Below are positions 56,061 to 64,000 of a DNA stretch of 64,000 nucleotides, piece after piece. The translations under genes and the position numbers were made by a program. This DNA comes from Agarivorans aestuarii (GTDB taxonomy: Bacteria; Pseudomonadota; Gammaproteobacteria; Enterobacterales; Celerinatantimonadaceae), in NCBI RefSeq assembly GCF_019670125.1, contig NZ_AP023033.1, positions 1,372,501 to 1,436,500 of the forward strand, in the 5' to 3' direction. The notes beneath the pieces are model-generated. The model saw only the letters and a program-made list of their open reading frames with translations, made no database searches and was not told the origin of the DNA. Within the stretch, counting starts at the first letter, position 1; each line of letters starts with the position of its first letter.

Positions 56061-56109
56061 AAAGAAGTCCTCTTTATGTCAACCTATTTCCGGACGGGAC
56101 AACGGACAC

Positions 56110-56139
56110 AAAAAAGCCGATCTTACGATCGGCTTTTTT
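56110..56139 (-). terminator. Terminator of ackA-pta
   Basis: A perfect stem GCCGATC/GATCGGC with loop TTAC and A/T runs on both sides, about 18 bases after the pta stop. Confidence 0.92.
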
Positions 56140-56156
56140 ATTGCTAAGCAAGTAAC

Positions 56157-58292
56157 TTACTTGCTTTGGCCTGCTTGAATTGCAGTTAGTGCGATGGTGT
56201 AAACAATGTCGTCTACCAATGCACCACGTGACAAATCGTTCACCGGTTTAGCCATACCTTGCAGCATAGGGCCAATACTGATTAGGTCGGCACTACGTTG
56301 TACGGCTTTGTAGGTGGTGTTACCGGTGTTCAAGTCTGGGAAGATAAACACGGTAGCTTTACCTGCTACAGGGCTGTTAGGCGCCTTGCTCTTAGCAACG
56401 TTTTCCATGATTGCGGCATCGTACTGAAGTGGACCATCAATGATTAGCTCAGGGCGACGCTCTTTAGCAATTTTGGTGGCTTCACGTACTTTTTCTACAT
56501 CTGAACCAGAGCCTGAGCTACCGGTAGAGTAAGAAATCATTGCAACACGAGGCTCGATACCAAAGGCAACAGCAGACTCTGCAGATTGAATGGCAATGTC
56601 AGCTAGTTGCTCAGCAGTTGGGTCTGGGTTAATCGCACAGTCACCATAAACCAATACTTGGTCAGGTAGCAGCATGAAGAAAATAGAGCTAACCAAGTTG
56701 TAACCCGGTGCGGTTTTAATTAGCTGCAACGGTGGGCGAATGGTGTTGGCAGTGGTGTTAACCGCGCCAGATACCAGACCGTCTACTTCTTCGTTGGCTA
56801 ACATCATAGTACCCAGTACTACGTTGTCTTCTAATTGCTCTTTGGCAACAACTTCGGTAAGGCCTTTGCCTTTGCGTAGCTCTACCATTGGCGCAACGTA
56901 TTTGCCTTGGATCTCTAGCGGGTTGAAGATCTCTACATTCTCGCCAAGTACCACGCCTTGTTGACTCGCGATACGCTGAATAACCTCTGGGTTACCTAGC
57001 AATACTGGACGAGCAATACCGCGTTCAGCACAGATAGCTGCAGCAGCGATAGTGCGTGGTTCTTCGCCTTCTGGCAATACGATACGCTTGTTAGCGTTGC
57101 GTGCCATTTCAGTTAGCTGGTAACGGAAAGCCGGTGGAGATAAACGACGGGCGCGGGCTGAAATCGCAGTCAGCGATTCAATCCAATGTTTGTCGATATG
57201 ACCAGCTACGTAATCTTGTACTAGTTCGATACGTTGAGAGTCATCTACTGGGATTTCAGCATTGAAGCTTTGTAGCGCTAATGAAGTTTGCCAAGTATTT
57301 GAATTGATAAGCATAACAGGCAAGCCTGTAGCGAATGCGCCTTCACATAACTTAAGCACTTGTGGCTCTGGTTGGTAACCGCCAGTAAGTAGCAGGGCAC
57401 CAATCTTAACGCCGTTCATGGCTGCTAGACAGGCTGATACAATTACGTCTGAGCGATCGCCAGAAGTTACCAACAAGCTGCCTGCATTAAAGTGCTCAAC
57501 CATGTTTGGAATACTGCGCGCACAGAAGGTTACGCGACCTAGTCGGGTATCCATGTCACCTTCATTGATGATGGTGGCATTCAAATGGTTAGCTAAGTCT
57601 CGGGCACGTGGTGCAACAAGCGGTGCATTCCAAGGCACACAACCTAAGATACGCAATGGGCTTTTGCCAAACATTTGCAGTACTTCAAGGTTGGTTGAAT
57701 GATCTGATTTGTTATCGAACATTTCGGTCAGGTCTGGACGAGTAATTTCGTGCTCGTCGATCGGCGCGCCAACTTTGTTAATAATGCAGCCAATAATGCG
57801 TTTGTTCTTCAAGCCGCCAAAGTTGTTACAGGCAATTTCCATGCGCTCTTTTAGCTGCTGAGATGTATCGCCACCGGGGTTAGTCACAAACACCATGTCT
57901 GCGTCTAGTGCCTTGGCAATACCGTAGTTTACGTTGGTTGCGTAAGGTGACTCTGAGGTAGGCACTAAGCCTTCCACTACTACAATTTCAGCTCCAGAAG
58001 TTGCAGAGTTAAAACGCGCCACAATGCCTTCGAGTAAATCGTCGATTTGGTTGGCACTGATAAGGTTTTCTGCGTAAGCCTGAGTGAAAGGCTCTGGGGG
58101 AACAATGTTTGAAGCTTGACGGATAATAGCAGTAGAACGTTCGGCACCTTTCTCACGCGTTTTAGGTTGTGCAATAGGTTTAAAAAAGTTTACGTTTACG
58201 CCATTACGTTCCATAGCGCGAACCATACCAAGGCTGACGGATGTTACACCAACACCAACGCCAACTGGGATTAACATAATTGTACGAGCCAC
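56157..58292 (-). CDS. pta: Phosphate acetyltransferase
   Basis: 711 residues, GTG start with AGAGGT upstream; the class II long Pta. It converts acetyl-CoA and phosphate to acetyl phosphate. N-terminal P-loop-like (dethiobiotin-synthetase-like) domain (about 1-215, [20 protein letters not shown]), central DRTGG domain (about 215-370, [20 protein letters not shown]), and the C-terminal catalytic PTA_PTB domain (about 385-711; [60 protein letters not shown]). It lies 67 bases after ackA. Confidence 0.98.
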   Translation of the reverse strand: MARTIMLIPVGVGVGVTSVSLGMVRAMERNGVNVNFFKPIAQPKTREKGAERSTAIIRQASNIVPPEPFTQAYAENLISANQIDDLLEGIVARFNSATSGAEIVVVEGLVPTSESPYATNVNYGIAKALDADMVFVTNPGGDTSQQLKERMEIACNNFGGLKNKRIIGCIINKVGAPIDEHEITRPDLTEMFDNKSDHSTNLEVLQMFGKSPLRILGCVPWNAPLVAPRARDLANHLNATIINEGDMDTRLGRVTFCARSIPNMVEHFNAGSLLVTSGDRSDVIVSACLAAMNGVKIGALLLTGGYQPEPQVLKLCEGAFATGLPVMLINSNTWQTSLALQSFNAEIPVDDSQRIELVQDYVAGHIDKHWIESLTAISARARRLSPPAFRYQLTEMARNANKRIVLPEGEEPRTIAAAAICAERGIARPVLLGNPEVIQRIASQQGVVLGENVEIFNPLEIQGKYVAPMVELRKGKGLTEVVAKEQLEDNVVLGTMMLANEEVDGLVSGAVNTTANTIRPPLQLIKTAPGYNLVSSIFFMLLPDQVLVYGDCAINPDPTAEQLADIAIQSAESAVAFGIEPRVAMISYSTGSSGSGSDVEKVREATKIAKERRPELIIDGPLQYDAAIMENVAKSKAPNSPVAGKATVFIFPDLNTGNTTYKAVQRSADLISIGPMLQGMAKPVNDLSRGALVDDIVYTIALTAIQAGQSK

Positions 58293-58321
58293 GGCTGTAC
58301 CTCTTAAGTTAAGTGATAGAA

Positions 58322-58346
58322 CAAGGCTGAGTATTACTCAGCCTTG
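58322..58346 (-). other. Strong hairpin in the ackA-pta intergenic region
   Basis: A perfect 10-bp stem CAAGGCTGAG/CTCAGCCTTG with loop TATTA. It has no T-run, so it is probably an mRNA-stability or processing element or partial attenuator rather than a terminator. Confidence 0.6.
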
Positions 58347-58359
58347 ATAAGAATCTGCA

Positions 58360-59562
58360 TTAAGCTTGAGTTAATGCCACTGCATCTTGTGCGATTACCA
58401 TTTCTTCGTTAGTTGGAATAACTAAGATTGGGCGACTTGAGCTAGTGCCAATATTACCTGAATTACCAAAACGTGCATCCAAGTTTGCTTGCTCGTCTAG
58501 GCTAAAGCCTAACAGGGCTAGTTTTTCGATGGTTAGTTTGCGCACTAGCGCTGAGTTCTCACCAATACCGCCGGTAAATACTAAGGCGTCTAATTTACCG
58601 TCCATTGAGGCAGCGTAAGACATAATGCTTTTCGCTAGGCGGTAGGTGAATACGTTCATGGCGCGAATCGCTGGTTCTTTACCTTCGCCGTAACCTTCTT
58701 CGGCGTAACGACAATCACTGCTTGCTTCGGTTAAGCCCATTAAACCAGACTGCTTGTGCAGCATGTTGTTTACTTCTTTTAGGGTGTAACCTTCGCGATC
58801 AACAAGGTGGAAGATAATGGCTGGGTCAATGTCGCCACTACGGGTACCCATTACCAAACCTTCTAACGGAGTTAAGCCCATGCTGGTATCAAAGCTCTTA
58901 CCGTTTTTAACTGCACAAATTGATGCGCCATTACCTAGGTGAGCGGTAATAACGTTGGTTTGATCGATTGGCTGTTCTAGCATTGCGGCAGCTTCACGAG
59001 ACACGAATAAGTGGCTGGTACCGTGCATGCCGTAACGACGGATGCCTTTCTCGCGGTATAACTTGTAAGGTAGCGCGTACAAGTATGAGCTTTCTGGCAT
59101 AGTTTGGTGGAACGCTGTGTCAAATACCGCAACGTGCGGGCGTTTAGGGAAACAAGCTTGAGCTGCTCGAATACCAATTAAAGCCGCTGGGTTATGCAAA
59201 GGAGCAAGACCTGAACAGGCTTCGATGCCTTCTACAACCGCTTCATCAATGATTGCTGACTTGGTGAACTTCTCGCCACCGTGAACAACACGGTGACCAA
59301 TAGCAACGATATCGTTTAGGATTTCTGGGTTAGCTTCTAGAATATTTTTTACGATGAATTCGATGGCTTCGCGGTGAGCCGCGTAAGCGCCTAGGCTTGA
59401 TTCGTTTTTCTCGCCTTGCGCTTTCCATTTAAGGCGCGCATCTTCTAAATTAAAACATTCCGCTAAACCAGAAATAATCTCTTCGCCACTTAACGCATTA
59501 AGAACTGCAAATTTAAGTGAAGAGCTACCACAGTTAAGAACGAGTACCAGCTTGTTGCTCAT
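58360..59562 (-). CDS. ackA: Acetate kinase
   Basis: 400 residues. ASKHA fold: [107 protein letters not shown]. It makes ATP and acetate from acetyl phosphate and is co-transcribed with pta. Confidence 0.98.
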   Translation of the reverse strand: MSNKLVLVLNCGSSSLKFAVLNALSGEEIISGLAECFNLEDARLKWKAQGEKNESSLGAYAAHREAIEFIVKNILEANPEILNDIVAIGHRVVHGGEKFTKSAIIDEAVVEGIEACSGLAPLHNPAALIGIRAAQACFPKRPHVAVFDTAFHQTMPESSYLYALPYKLYREKGIRRYGMHGTSHLFVSREAAAMLEQPIDQTNVITAHLGNGASICAVKNGKSFDTSMGLTPLEGLVMGTRSGDIDPAIIFHLVDREGYTLKEVNNMLHKQSGLMGLTEASSDCRYAEEGYGEGKEPAIRAMNVFTYRLAKSIMSYAASMDGKLDALVFTGGIGENSALVRKLTIEKLALLGFSLDEQANLDARFGNSGNIGTSSSRPILVIPTNEEMVIAQDAVALTQA

Positions 59563-59866
59563 TTATAGACACCTGTTGTTGAATTTGTTCAATTATAGAC
59601 AGTGAAAGAAAAAACGTCGGGCATTGCGAGACACGTTTTTTGTTTCAGATTTTCAGTCTCAGACTAAGGCAAATTAGATTTGACCTAGTGCCTTGGTCTC
59701 AATCAAGCTACACTTAACAAATAAGCTGATTTATATGAAACCGTTTGCCGTGGCAATGATAACCGAAAGCAAATTTTATTCATATATGTCATACTAATAA
59801 CTAGCTAAAAATGTAAAAAAATTACTAGTTTATTGGTTTAAGTCAATTTTGAGTGTTGAGGTGCCC
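59563..59866. other. Divergent region between ackA and yfbV
   Basis: About 300 AT-rich bases holding the ackA promoter (leftward) and the yfbV promoter (rightward). I see no hairpin or operator I would name. Confidence 0.35.
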
Positions 59867-60328
59867 ATGGGCAAATTCTCTGAAATGTTAAATGATGGTC
59901 GTGAATACATGAAACGCTGGCCTAATCAGCGTGTACTGGCCCCTATCTTTCCTGAGAATCGCGTAATTTTTGCTACTTCACTGGCGATGAAAACCATGCC
60001 TGCGATTGCGGTGGTCACAGTAATGATGCCGTACATGGCTAATTTGACTGAAATATTACCACAATCTGTAATGATGGCGATGGTGATCTTTTTAATGCCT
60101 TTGCACGGATTATATTGGCTAGGTAGACGTGCTAACTCACAATTGCCGCCAAGCCTGGCGACTTGGTATCGTGATCTGCATCACAAGTTAGCCGAGGCTG
60201 GTGAGACTATTGCCCCCGCTGTTACTCAACCTCGTTACGCAGAATTAGCAGATTTGTTGCGAAAAGCCTTTAAACGTTTTGATAAGAGTTTTGTGTTGGC
60301 TGATGATTTTGACGATCAATCTCGCTGA
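59867..60328 (+). CDS. yfbV: UPF0208 membrane protein YfbV
   Basis: 153 residues from ATG 59867 (GAGGTG upstream). YfbV family: MGKFSEMLNDGREYMKRWPN, RVLAPIFPENRVIFATSLAM, then two hydrophobic segments (about 40-62, 69-88). In E. coli yfbV also sits divergently beside ackA. Role unclear; E. coli YfbV has been linked to Ter macrodomain insulation. It overlaps rlmA tail-to-tail by 13 bases. Confidence 0.94.
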   Translation: MGKFSEMLNDGREYMKRWPNQRVLAPIFPENRVIFATSLAMKTMPAIAVVTVMMPYMANLTEILPQSVMMAMVIFLMPLHGLYWLGRRANSQLPPSLATWYRDLHHKLAEAGETIAPAVTQPRYAELADLLRKAFKRFDKSFVLADDFDDQSR

Positions 60329-61113
60329 TACAATTGTAATACAAATTCAAAGTCCATTTCGAATTTATCACCTAGCTTAAGGTGTTGCTCTAACTCTTTG
60401 TTTTTCTTCCAAGCGAAGGGTGTCATCATACATAATGCGTTCATATCTGCTTGGTTCAAATTGCTTGTTTGGGCGATTTTTTGTTGTTCCAATAAATGCC
60501 AGCCATCCATTACCTCAGCTTGCTCTGAGTGAGCTTGAAGGTCTTTGTACAACAGAGTGCGTAGTTTAGATAAATGCATTGCCCCAGGAACTACCTTTAG
60601 TAAGTAAGCTTTAGCTTTACTGATGCGTAATAGTTCTTGGTTGTCGCTAGGAGCAAATACTCTCACCGTAAAGTCGATACTGTTATCGGCAATGGGCAGG
60701 CGATGATTGCTGGCGACAAAAAATTGCGCTTGCTTACAGCGCTTAGCGGCCATGCGAATACCGTCTTTCGCAATATCAATGCCTATCACAGAGTTTGCGC
60801 TACTCTGTTGAGTTTGAATTGCTTGGGTGTAGTAACCCTCTCCACAGCCCAGATCAACAACACTTTGGACAGAACACTGGCTGATGACTTGGTTGATAGC
60901 GTTTGCCAAAAACTCAAAATGTCCTTGATTGAGAAAGTTTTGCCTTGCTTGCAGCATCGCTTTGCTGTCGCCAGGTTGTTTTGAGTGCTTGTGTTGAACC
61001 GCCAGCAGGTTGGTATGACCTTCTTTTGCTTGATCAAAACAATGGCCATTGTCGCAGGACCATTGTTTATCTTGAAGGCTTAAAGAGTGCTGACAAATTG
61101 GGCAGATAATCAT
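60316..61113 (-). CDS. rlmA: 23S rRNA (guanine-N1) methyltransferase RlmA
   Basis: 265 residues. N-terminal zinc finger (ICPICQHSLSLQDKQWSCDN then GHCFDQAKEGH: four Cys/His ligands), and a class I SAM domain VVDLGCGEGYYTQAIQ with VIGIDIAKDGIRMAAKR and VRVFAP. Methylates G745 of 23S rRNA in E. coli. It follows pflA by 24 bases but is probably read through from the pfl side. Confidence 0.93.
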   Translation of the reverse strand: MIICPICQHSLSLQDKQWSCDNGHCFDQAKEGHTNLLAVQHKHSKQPGDSKAMLQARQNFLNQGHFEFLANAINQVISQCSVQSVVDLGCGEGYYTQAIQTQQSSANSVIGIDIAKDGIRMAAKRCKQAQFFVASNHRLPIADNSIDFTVRVFAPSDNQELLRISKAKAYLLKVVPGAMHLSKLRTLLYKDLQAHSEQAEVMDGWHLLEQQKIAQTSNLNQADMNALCMMTPFAWKKNKELEQHLKLGDKFEMDFEFVLQLYQRD

Positions 61114-61137
61114 CTAAGGCTTAATCTCGCAGTGCCA

Positions 61138-61878
61138 TTAATAAATAACTTTATCGTGGTAGAGCTTTAAAATACCGCTTATGGTTTCCATGGTGTCTTT
61201 ACTAGGTGGTTTGACACCCGCAAGCGGGTAGTCTTCGCCCATGGCAGTCCATTTGTGCTTGCCTAACTCGTGGTAAGGCAGCAGCTCAATTTTTTCTACA
61301 TTGTCGAAGGGGGCTAAAAACTCACCTAAGTCATGGGCAGACTTTTCATCATCGGTGAAGCCTGGCACAACTACATAGCGGATCCAGGTTTTTTGGCCAA
61401 CTTTGTGTAAGTAGCGGGCAAAGTCTAGAGTACGTTTATTGCTAACACCTACGAGGTCTTGGTGCACTTCATCATGGATTTGTTTAATGTCGAGCATCAC
61501 TAAATCAGAGACATCTAATAGCTCATCAATAACATCGGTATGTTTGCGTACATATCCGTTAGTGTCTAAGCAGGTATGAATACCTTGTGCTTGGCATTCT
61601 CGGAATAGGTCTCGCACAAATTCAGCTTGCAGTATCGCTTCACCACCGCTGGCGGTTACGCCGCCACCACTGGCATTCATAAAACGTCGATAAGGGGTAA
61701 GGTCACTCATTAATTCGGTAACGCTGACTTCTTTGCCACCGTGTAAATCCCATGTATCGCGGTTATGGCAATATTGGCAGCGCATTAAGCAACCCTGCAT
61801 AAATACAATAAACCTGATCCCTGGTCCATCAACGGTTCCGCAAGACTCAGTAGAATGAATTCGCCCAATCTTTGACAT
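61138..61878 (-). CDS. pflA: Pyruvate formate-lyase activating enzyme
   Basis: 246 residues from ATG 61878 with GGAG 7 bases before it. Radical SAM enzyme with the CxxxCxxC cluster in [34 protein letters not shown] and the cofactor-binding pattern [14 protein letters not shown]. It installs the glycyl radical on PflB. It lies just after a terminator of pflB. Confidence 0.97.
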   Translation of the reverse strand: MSKIGRIHSTESCGTVDGPGIRFIVFMQGCLMRCQYCHNRDTWDLHGGKEVSVTELMSDLTPYRRFMNASGGGVTASGGEAILQAEFVRDLFRECQAQGIHTCLDTNGYVRKHTDVIDELLDVSDLVMLDIKQIHDEVHQDLVGVSNKRTLDFARYLHKVGQKTWIRYVVVPGFTDDEKSAHDLGEFLAPFDNVEKIELLPYHELGKHKWTAMGEDYPLAGVKPPSKDTMETISGILKLYHDKVIY

Positions 61879-61890
61879 TTGTTTCTCCAA

Positions 61891-61922
61891 AAAAAAACCT
61901 TGCCCAAAATATTGGGCAAGGT
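61891..61922 (-). terminator. Terminator between pflB and pflA
   Basis: A stem ACCTTGCCCAA/TTGGGCAAGGT with AAT loop, then a run of nine T on the minus strand. The T-run ends at GGAG, which is the pflA ribosome site, so the terminator and the start of pflA overlap almost exactly. Probably attenuates pflA relative to pflB. Confidence 0.88.
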
Positions 61923-61968
61923 TAATTATAACCGTAGTCTCTGCTAAGCAGAACTACTTAACGTTCAA

Positions 61969-64000
61969 TTACATACTTTGTGTGAAAGTACGAGTAATTA
62001 CGTCTTGTTGTTGCTCTGGTGTTAGCGAGTTAAAGCGTACTGCATAACCCGATACACGGATGGTAAGCTGAGGGTATTTCTCAGGATTTTCCATCGCATC
62101 AACCAACATTTCACGGTTCATTACGTTTACGTTTAAGTGTTGACCACCTTCTACGTCAGCGTTGTGGTAGAAGTAACCGTCCATTAAGCCAGCTAAGTTA
62201 GACTTCTGGGTATCGTCATCTTTACCTAGTGCATTTGGCACGATAGAGAAGGTGTAAGATATACCGTCTTGTGCGTTAGCAAATGGTAGTTTAGCTACTG
62301 ATGTTAATGATGCTACTGCACCTTTCTCATCACGACCGTGCATTGGGTTAGCACCAGGAGCGAATGGAGCACCTGCTTTACGACCATCTGGAGTAGTACC
62401 CGTTTTCTTACCGTAAACAACGTTAGAAGTAATAGTAAGAACTGACTGAGTAGGAATCGCATCACGGTAAGTTTTAAGCTTACGGATCTTAGTCATGAAG
62501 CGGTTTACTAGGTCAACAGCAATATCATCTACTTTGTCATCGTTGTTACCAAATTTAGGGTAATCACCTTCAATTTCAAAGTCGGTAGCAATACCGTCTT
62601 CGTCACGAATAGGCTTAACTTTAGCAAATTTGATAGCTGACAATGAGTCAGCAGCAACTGATAGACCAGCAATACCACAAGCCATTGTACGGCGAACGTC
62701 ACGATCGTGAAGTGCCATTAACGAAGCTTCGTAGCTGTATTTGTCGTGCATGTAGTGAATACAGTTTAATGCGGTCACATATTGCTCAGCTAACCAATCC
62801 ATAAAGGTGTCTAAGCGACCCATTACGTCGTCAAAGCTTAGAACTTCGTCAGTGATCTTGTCAGATTTAGGACCTACTTGGATCTTAAGCTTCTCATCCA
62901 TACCACCGTTAATAGCGTAAAGCAGCGTTTTAGCTAAGTTAGCGCGAGCACCGAAGAACTGCATGTGCTTACCAACAACCATTGGTGATACACAACAAGC
63001 AATTGCGTAGTCATCGTTGTCGAAGTCAGTACGCATTAGGTCATCGTTTTCGTACTGGATAGATGAAGTATCGATAGACACTTTGGCACAGTATTTCTTG
63101 AAGTTAATAGGTAGTTGCTCAGACCATAGAACAGTAATGTTCGGCTCTGGAGAAGGACCCATTGTGTATAGCGTGTTCAAGAAACGGAAAGCTGTACGGC
63201 TTACTAGCGTACGGCCGTCAGTACCCATACCACCGATAGACTCAGTTGCCCAGATTGGGTCACCAGAGAACAAATCATCGTATTCAGGCGTACGTAGGAA
63301 ACGAACCATACGTAGCTTCATTACTAAGTGGTCTACTAATTCTTGCGCTTCGCTTTCTGTTAGTGTGCCAGCAGCGATATCACGCTCAATGTACACGTCT
63401 AAGAAAGTAGTAGTACGACCAAACGACATTGCAGCGCCGTTTTGTGATTTAACAGCAGCTAGGTAGCCGAAGTAAGTCCACTGTACAGCTTCTTTTGCGT
63501 TTTCTGCTGGGCGAGAAATATCACAGCCGTATTTAGCTGCCATTTCTTTAATTTGAGCTAGTGCACGGTGCTGCTCGCTGATTTCTTCGCGAAGCTGCAT
63601 AGTAGAAGCTAGGTCAGAACCGTTTACAAAGTCACCTTCTAAAGAACGGTGCTGCTTAACTTTGTCAGCCATCAAGAAGTCGATACCGTAAAGTGCTACG
63701 CGACGGTAATCACCAATAATACGACCACGGCCGTAAGCATCTGGCAAACCAGTTAGTACACCTGACTTACGACACTTCATGATAGCGCCAGTGTAAACGT
63801 CAAATACACCTTGGTTGTGGGTTTTACGGTAGTCAGTGTAAATCTTGCTTACCATTGGATCTAATTCGCGATCGTAAGCTTTACAAGAACCTTCAATCAT
63901 ACGAATACCGCCGTTAGGGATAATCGCACGCTTTAATGGAGCTTCAGTTTGTAGACCAACAATTTGCTCTAAATCTTGGTTAATGTAGCCAGCATCGTGA
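61969..64000 (-). CDS. pflB: Pyruvate formate-lyase PflB, C-terminal part
   Basis: 677 codons in the window; the gene continues past the right edge (an internal ATG at 63900 is not the start, as [20 protein letters not shown] continues the E. coli homology upstream). Catalytic Cys pair in [20 protein letters not shown] and the radical glycine in [20 protein letters not shown] near the C terminus are intact. It splits pyruvate into acetyl-CoA and formate. pflA is downstream and acetyl-CoA feeds Pta-AckA. Confidence 0.97.
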   Translation of the reverse strand, partial: HDAGYINQDLEQIVGLQTEAPLKRAIIPNGGIRMIEGSCKAYDRELDPMVSKIYTDYRKTHNQGVFDVYTGAIMKCRKSGVLTGLPDAYGRGRIIGDYRRVALYGIDFLMADKVKQHRSLEGDFVNGSDLASTMQLREEISEQHRALAQIKEMAAKYGCDISRPAENAKEAVQWTYFGYLAAVKSQNGAAMSFGRTTTFLDVYIERDIAAGTLTESEAQELVDHLVMKLRMVRFLRTPEYDDLFSGDPIWATESIGGMGTDGRTLVSRTAFRFLNTLYTMGPSPEPNITVLWSEQLPINFKKYCAKVSIDTSSIQYENDDLMRTDFDNDDYAIACCVSPMVVGKHMQFFGARANLAKTLLYAINGGMDEKLKIQVGPKSDKITDEVLSFDDVMGRLDTFMDWLAEQYVTALNCIHYMHDKYSYEASLMALHDRDVRRTMACGIAGLSVAADSLSAIKFAKVKPIRDEDGIATDFEIEGDYPKFGNNDDKVDDIAVDLVNRFMTKIRKLKTYRDAIPTQSVLTITSNVVYGKKTGTTPDGRKAGAPFAPGANPMHGRDEKGAVASLTSVAKLPFANAQDGISYTFSIVPNALGKDDDTQKSNLAGLMDGYFYHNADVEGGQHLNVNVMNREMLVDAMENPEKYPQLTIRVSGYAVRFNSLTPEQQQDVITRTFTQSM

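Larger units (their letters stand above)
54803..56101 (-). mobile_element. Complete IS3-family insertion sequence (IS150-like), about 1.3 kb
   Basis: 1299 bases with TG...CA ends and imperfect terminal inverted repeats (TGACCCGTCCTAAGATAGGT on the left, TGTCCCGTCCGGAAATAGGT on the right, reverse-complemented). It carries OrfA and OrfB with a canonical -1 frameshift site. No clean target duplication is seen: flanks are AAC on the left and ACG on the right. It sits between the anti-sigma gene and the pta terminator. One orphan end of the same element is at 22346. Confidence 0.93.

Noticed and set aside
54800-56104. Target-site duplication AAC around the IS
   Set aside because: AAC matches on both sides only if the element is trimmed by one base at one end and breaks the TG/CA symmetry, so I do not claim a duplication.

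Overview
The window is a stretch of gammaproteobacterial chromosome, most like a marine Alteromonadales of the Agarivorans type. That placement is inferred from gene content and order (cysK-ptsH-ptsI-crr, cysZ-smc-zipA-ligA, ackA-pta beside yfbV, pflB-pflA), from an SMC condensin where enterics have MukB, and from a moderate-GC coding style; no database search was possible. Almost all of it is ordinary core genome. The accessory or unusual parts are an AT-rich polysaccharide O-acylation pair (18.0-20.6 kb), a small copper/thiol cluster (20.7-22.3 kb), a tRNA-Val tandem array with decayed copies and a fossil IS end (22.3-23.5 kb), and an intact IS3-family element (54.8-56.1 kb).

Layout. 0-8.8 kb: the start of an M15 peptidase gene, dapE and an ArsC-like reductase gene; the PTS operon ptsH-ptsI-crr with cysK upstream; an HD-GYP phosphodiesterase; a small exported protein coupled to cysZ. 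8.9-16.4 kb: smc, zipA, ligA and a focA-type formate channel. 16.6-22.3 kb: a large unrecognised protein, the MBOAT/AlgJ-like pair, and a Cys-rich exported protein with a cytochrome c and a DUF411 protein. 22.3-28.1 kb: five intact tRNA-Val(UAC) genes with decayed relatives, gltX, a two-gene STAS / receiver-PP2C-kinase partner switch resembling CrsA/CrsR, and two tRNA-Ala(GGC) genes.

28.2-45.2 kb: a NifU-like scaffold with a GGGtGRT protein, two LysR regulators beside likely target genes, a TSUP transporter, a polar amino-acid ABC transporter, a DUF389 membrane protein, a zinc-starvation cluster (zur, MerC-like, COG0523 GTPase), an ankyrin lipoprotein and two alpha/beta hydrolases. 45.4-54.8 kb: a Tag-like glycosylase, a YfcH-type epimerase, convergent folM and folK, a PerM/AI-2E permease, an RlmI-like methyltransferase, two DUF1538 membrane proteins with a PII-like protein, a DnaA-box-like cluster, and a DoxX / ECF sigma / anti-sigma group. 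54.8-64 kb: the IS3 element, then pta, ackA, yfbV, rlmA, pflA and pflB.

Metabolically the window joins sugar uptake (PTS) to mixed-acid fermentation: PflB with its activase makes acetyl-CoA and formate, Pta-AckA turns acetyl-CoA into acetate and ATP, and the FocA-type channel moves formate. Observations most worth following are the tRNA-Val-derived repeat units with an enlarged anticodon loop, the 34-nt orphan IS end fused to one of them through a short homology, the DnaA-box cluster at 52.34-52.43 kb, the GGGtGRT/NifU pair, and the DUF1538-PII operon.
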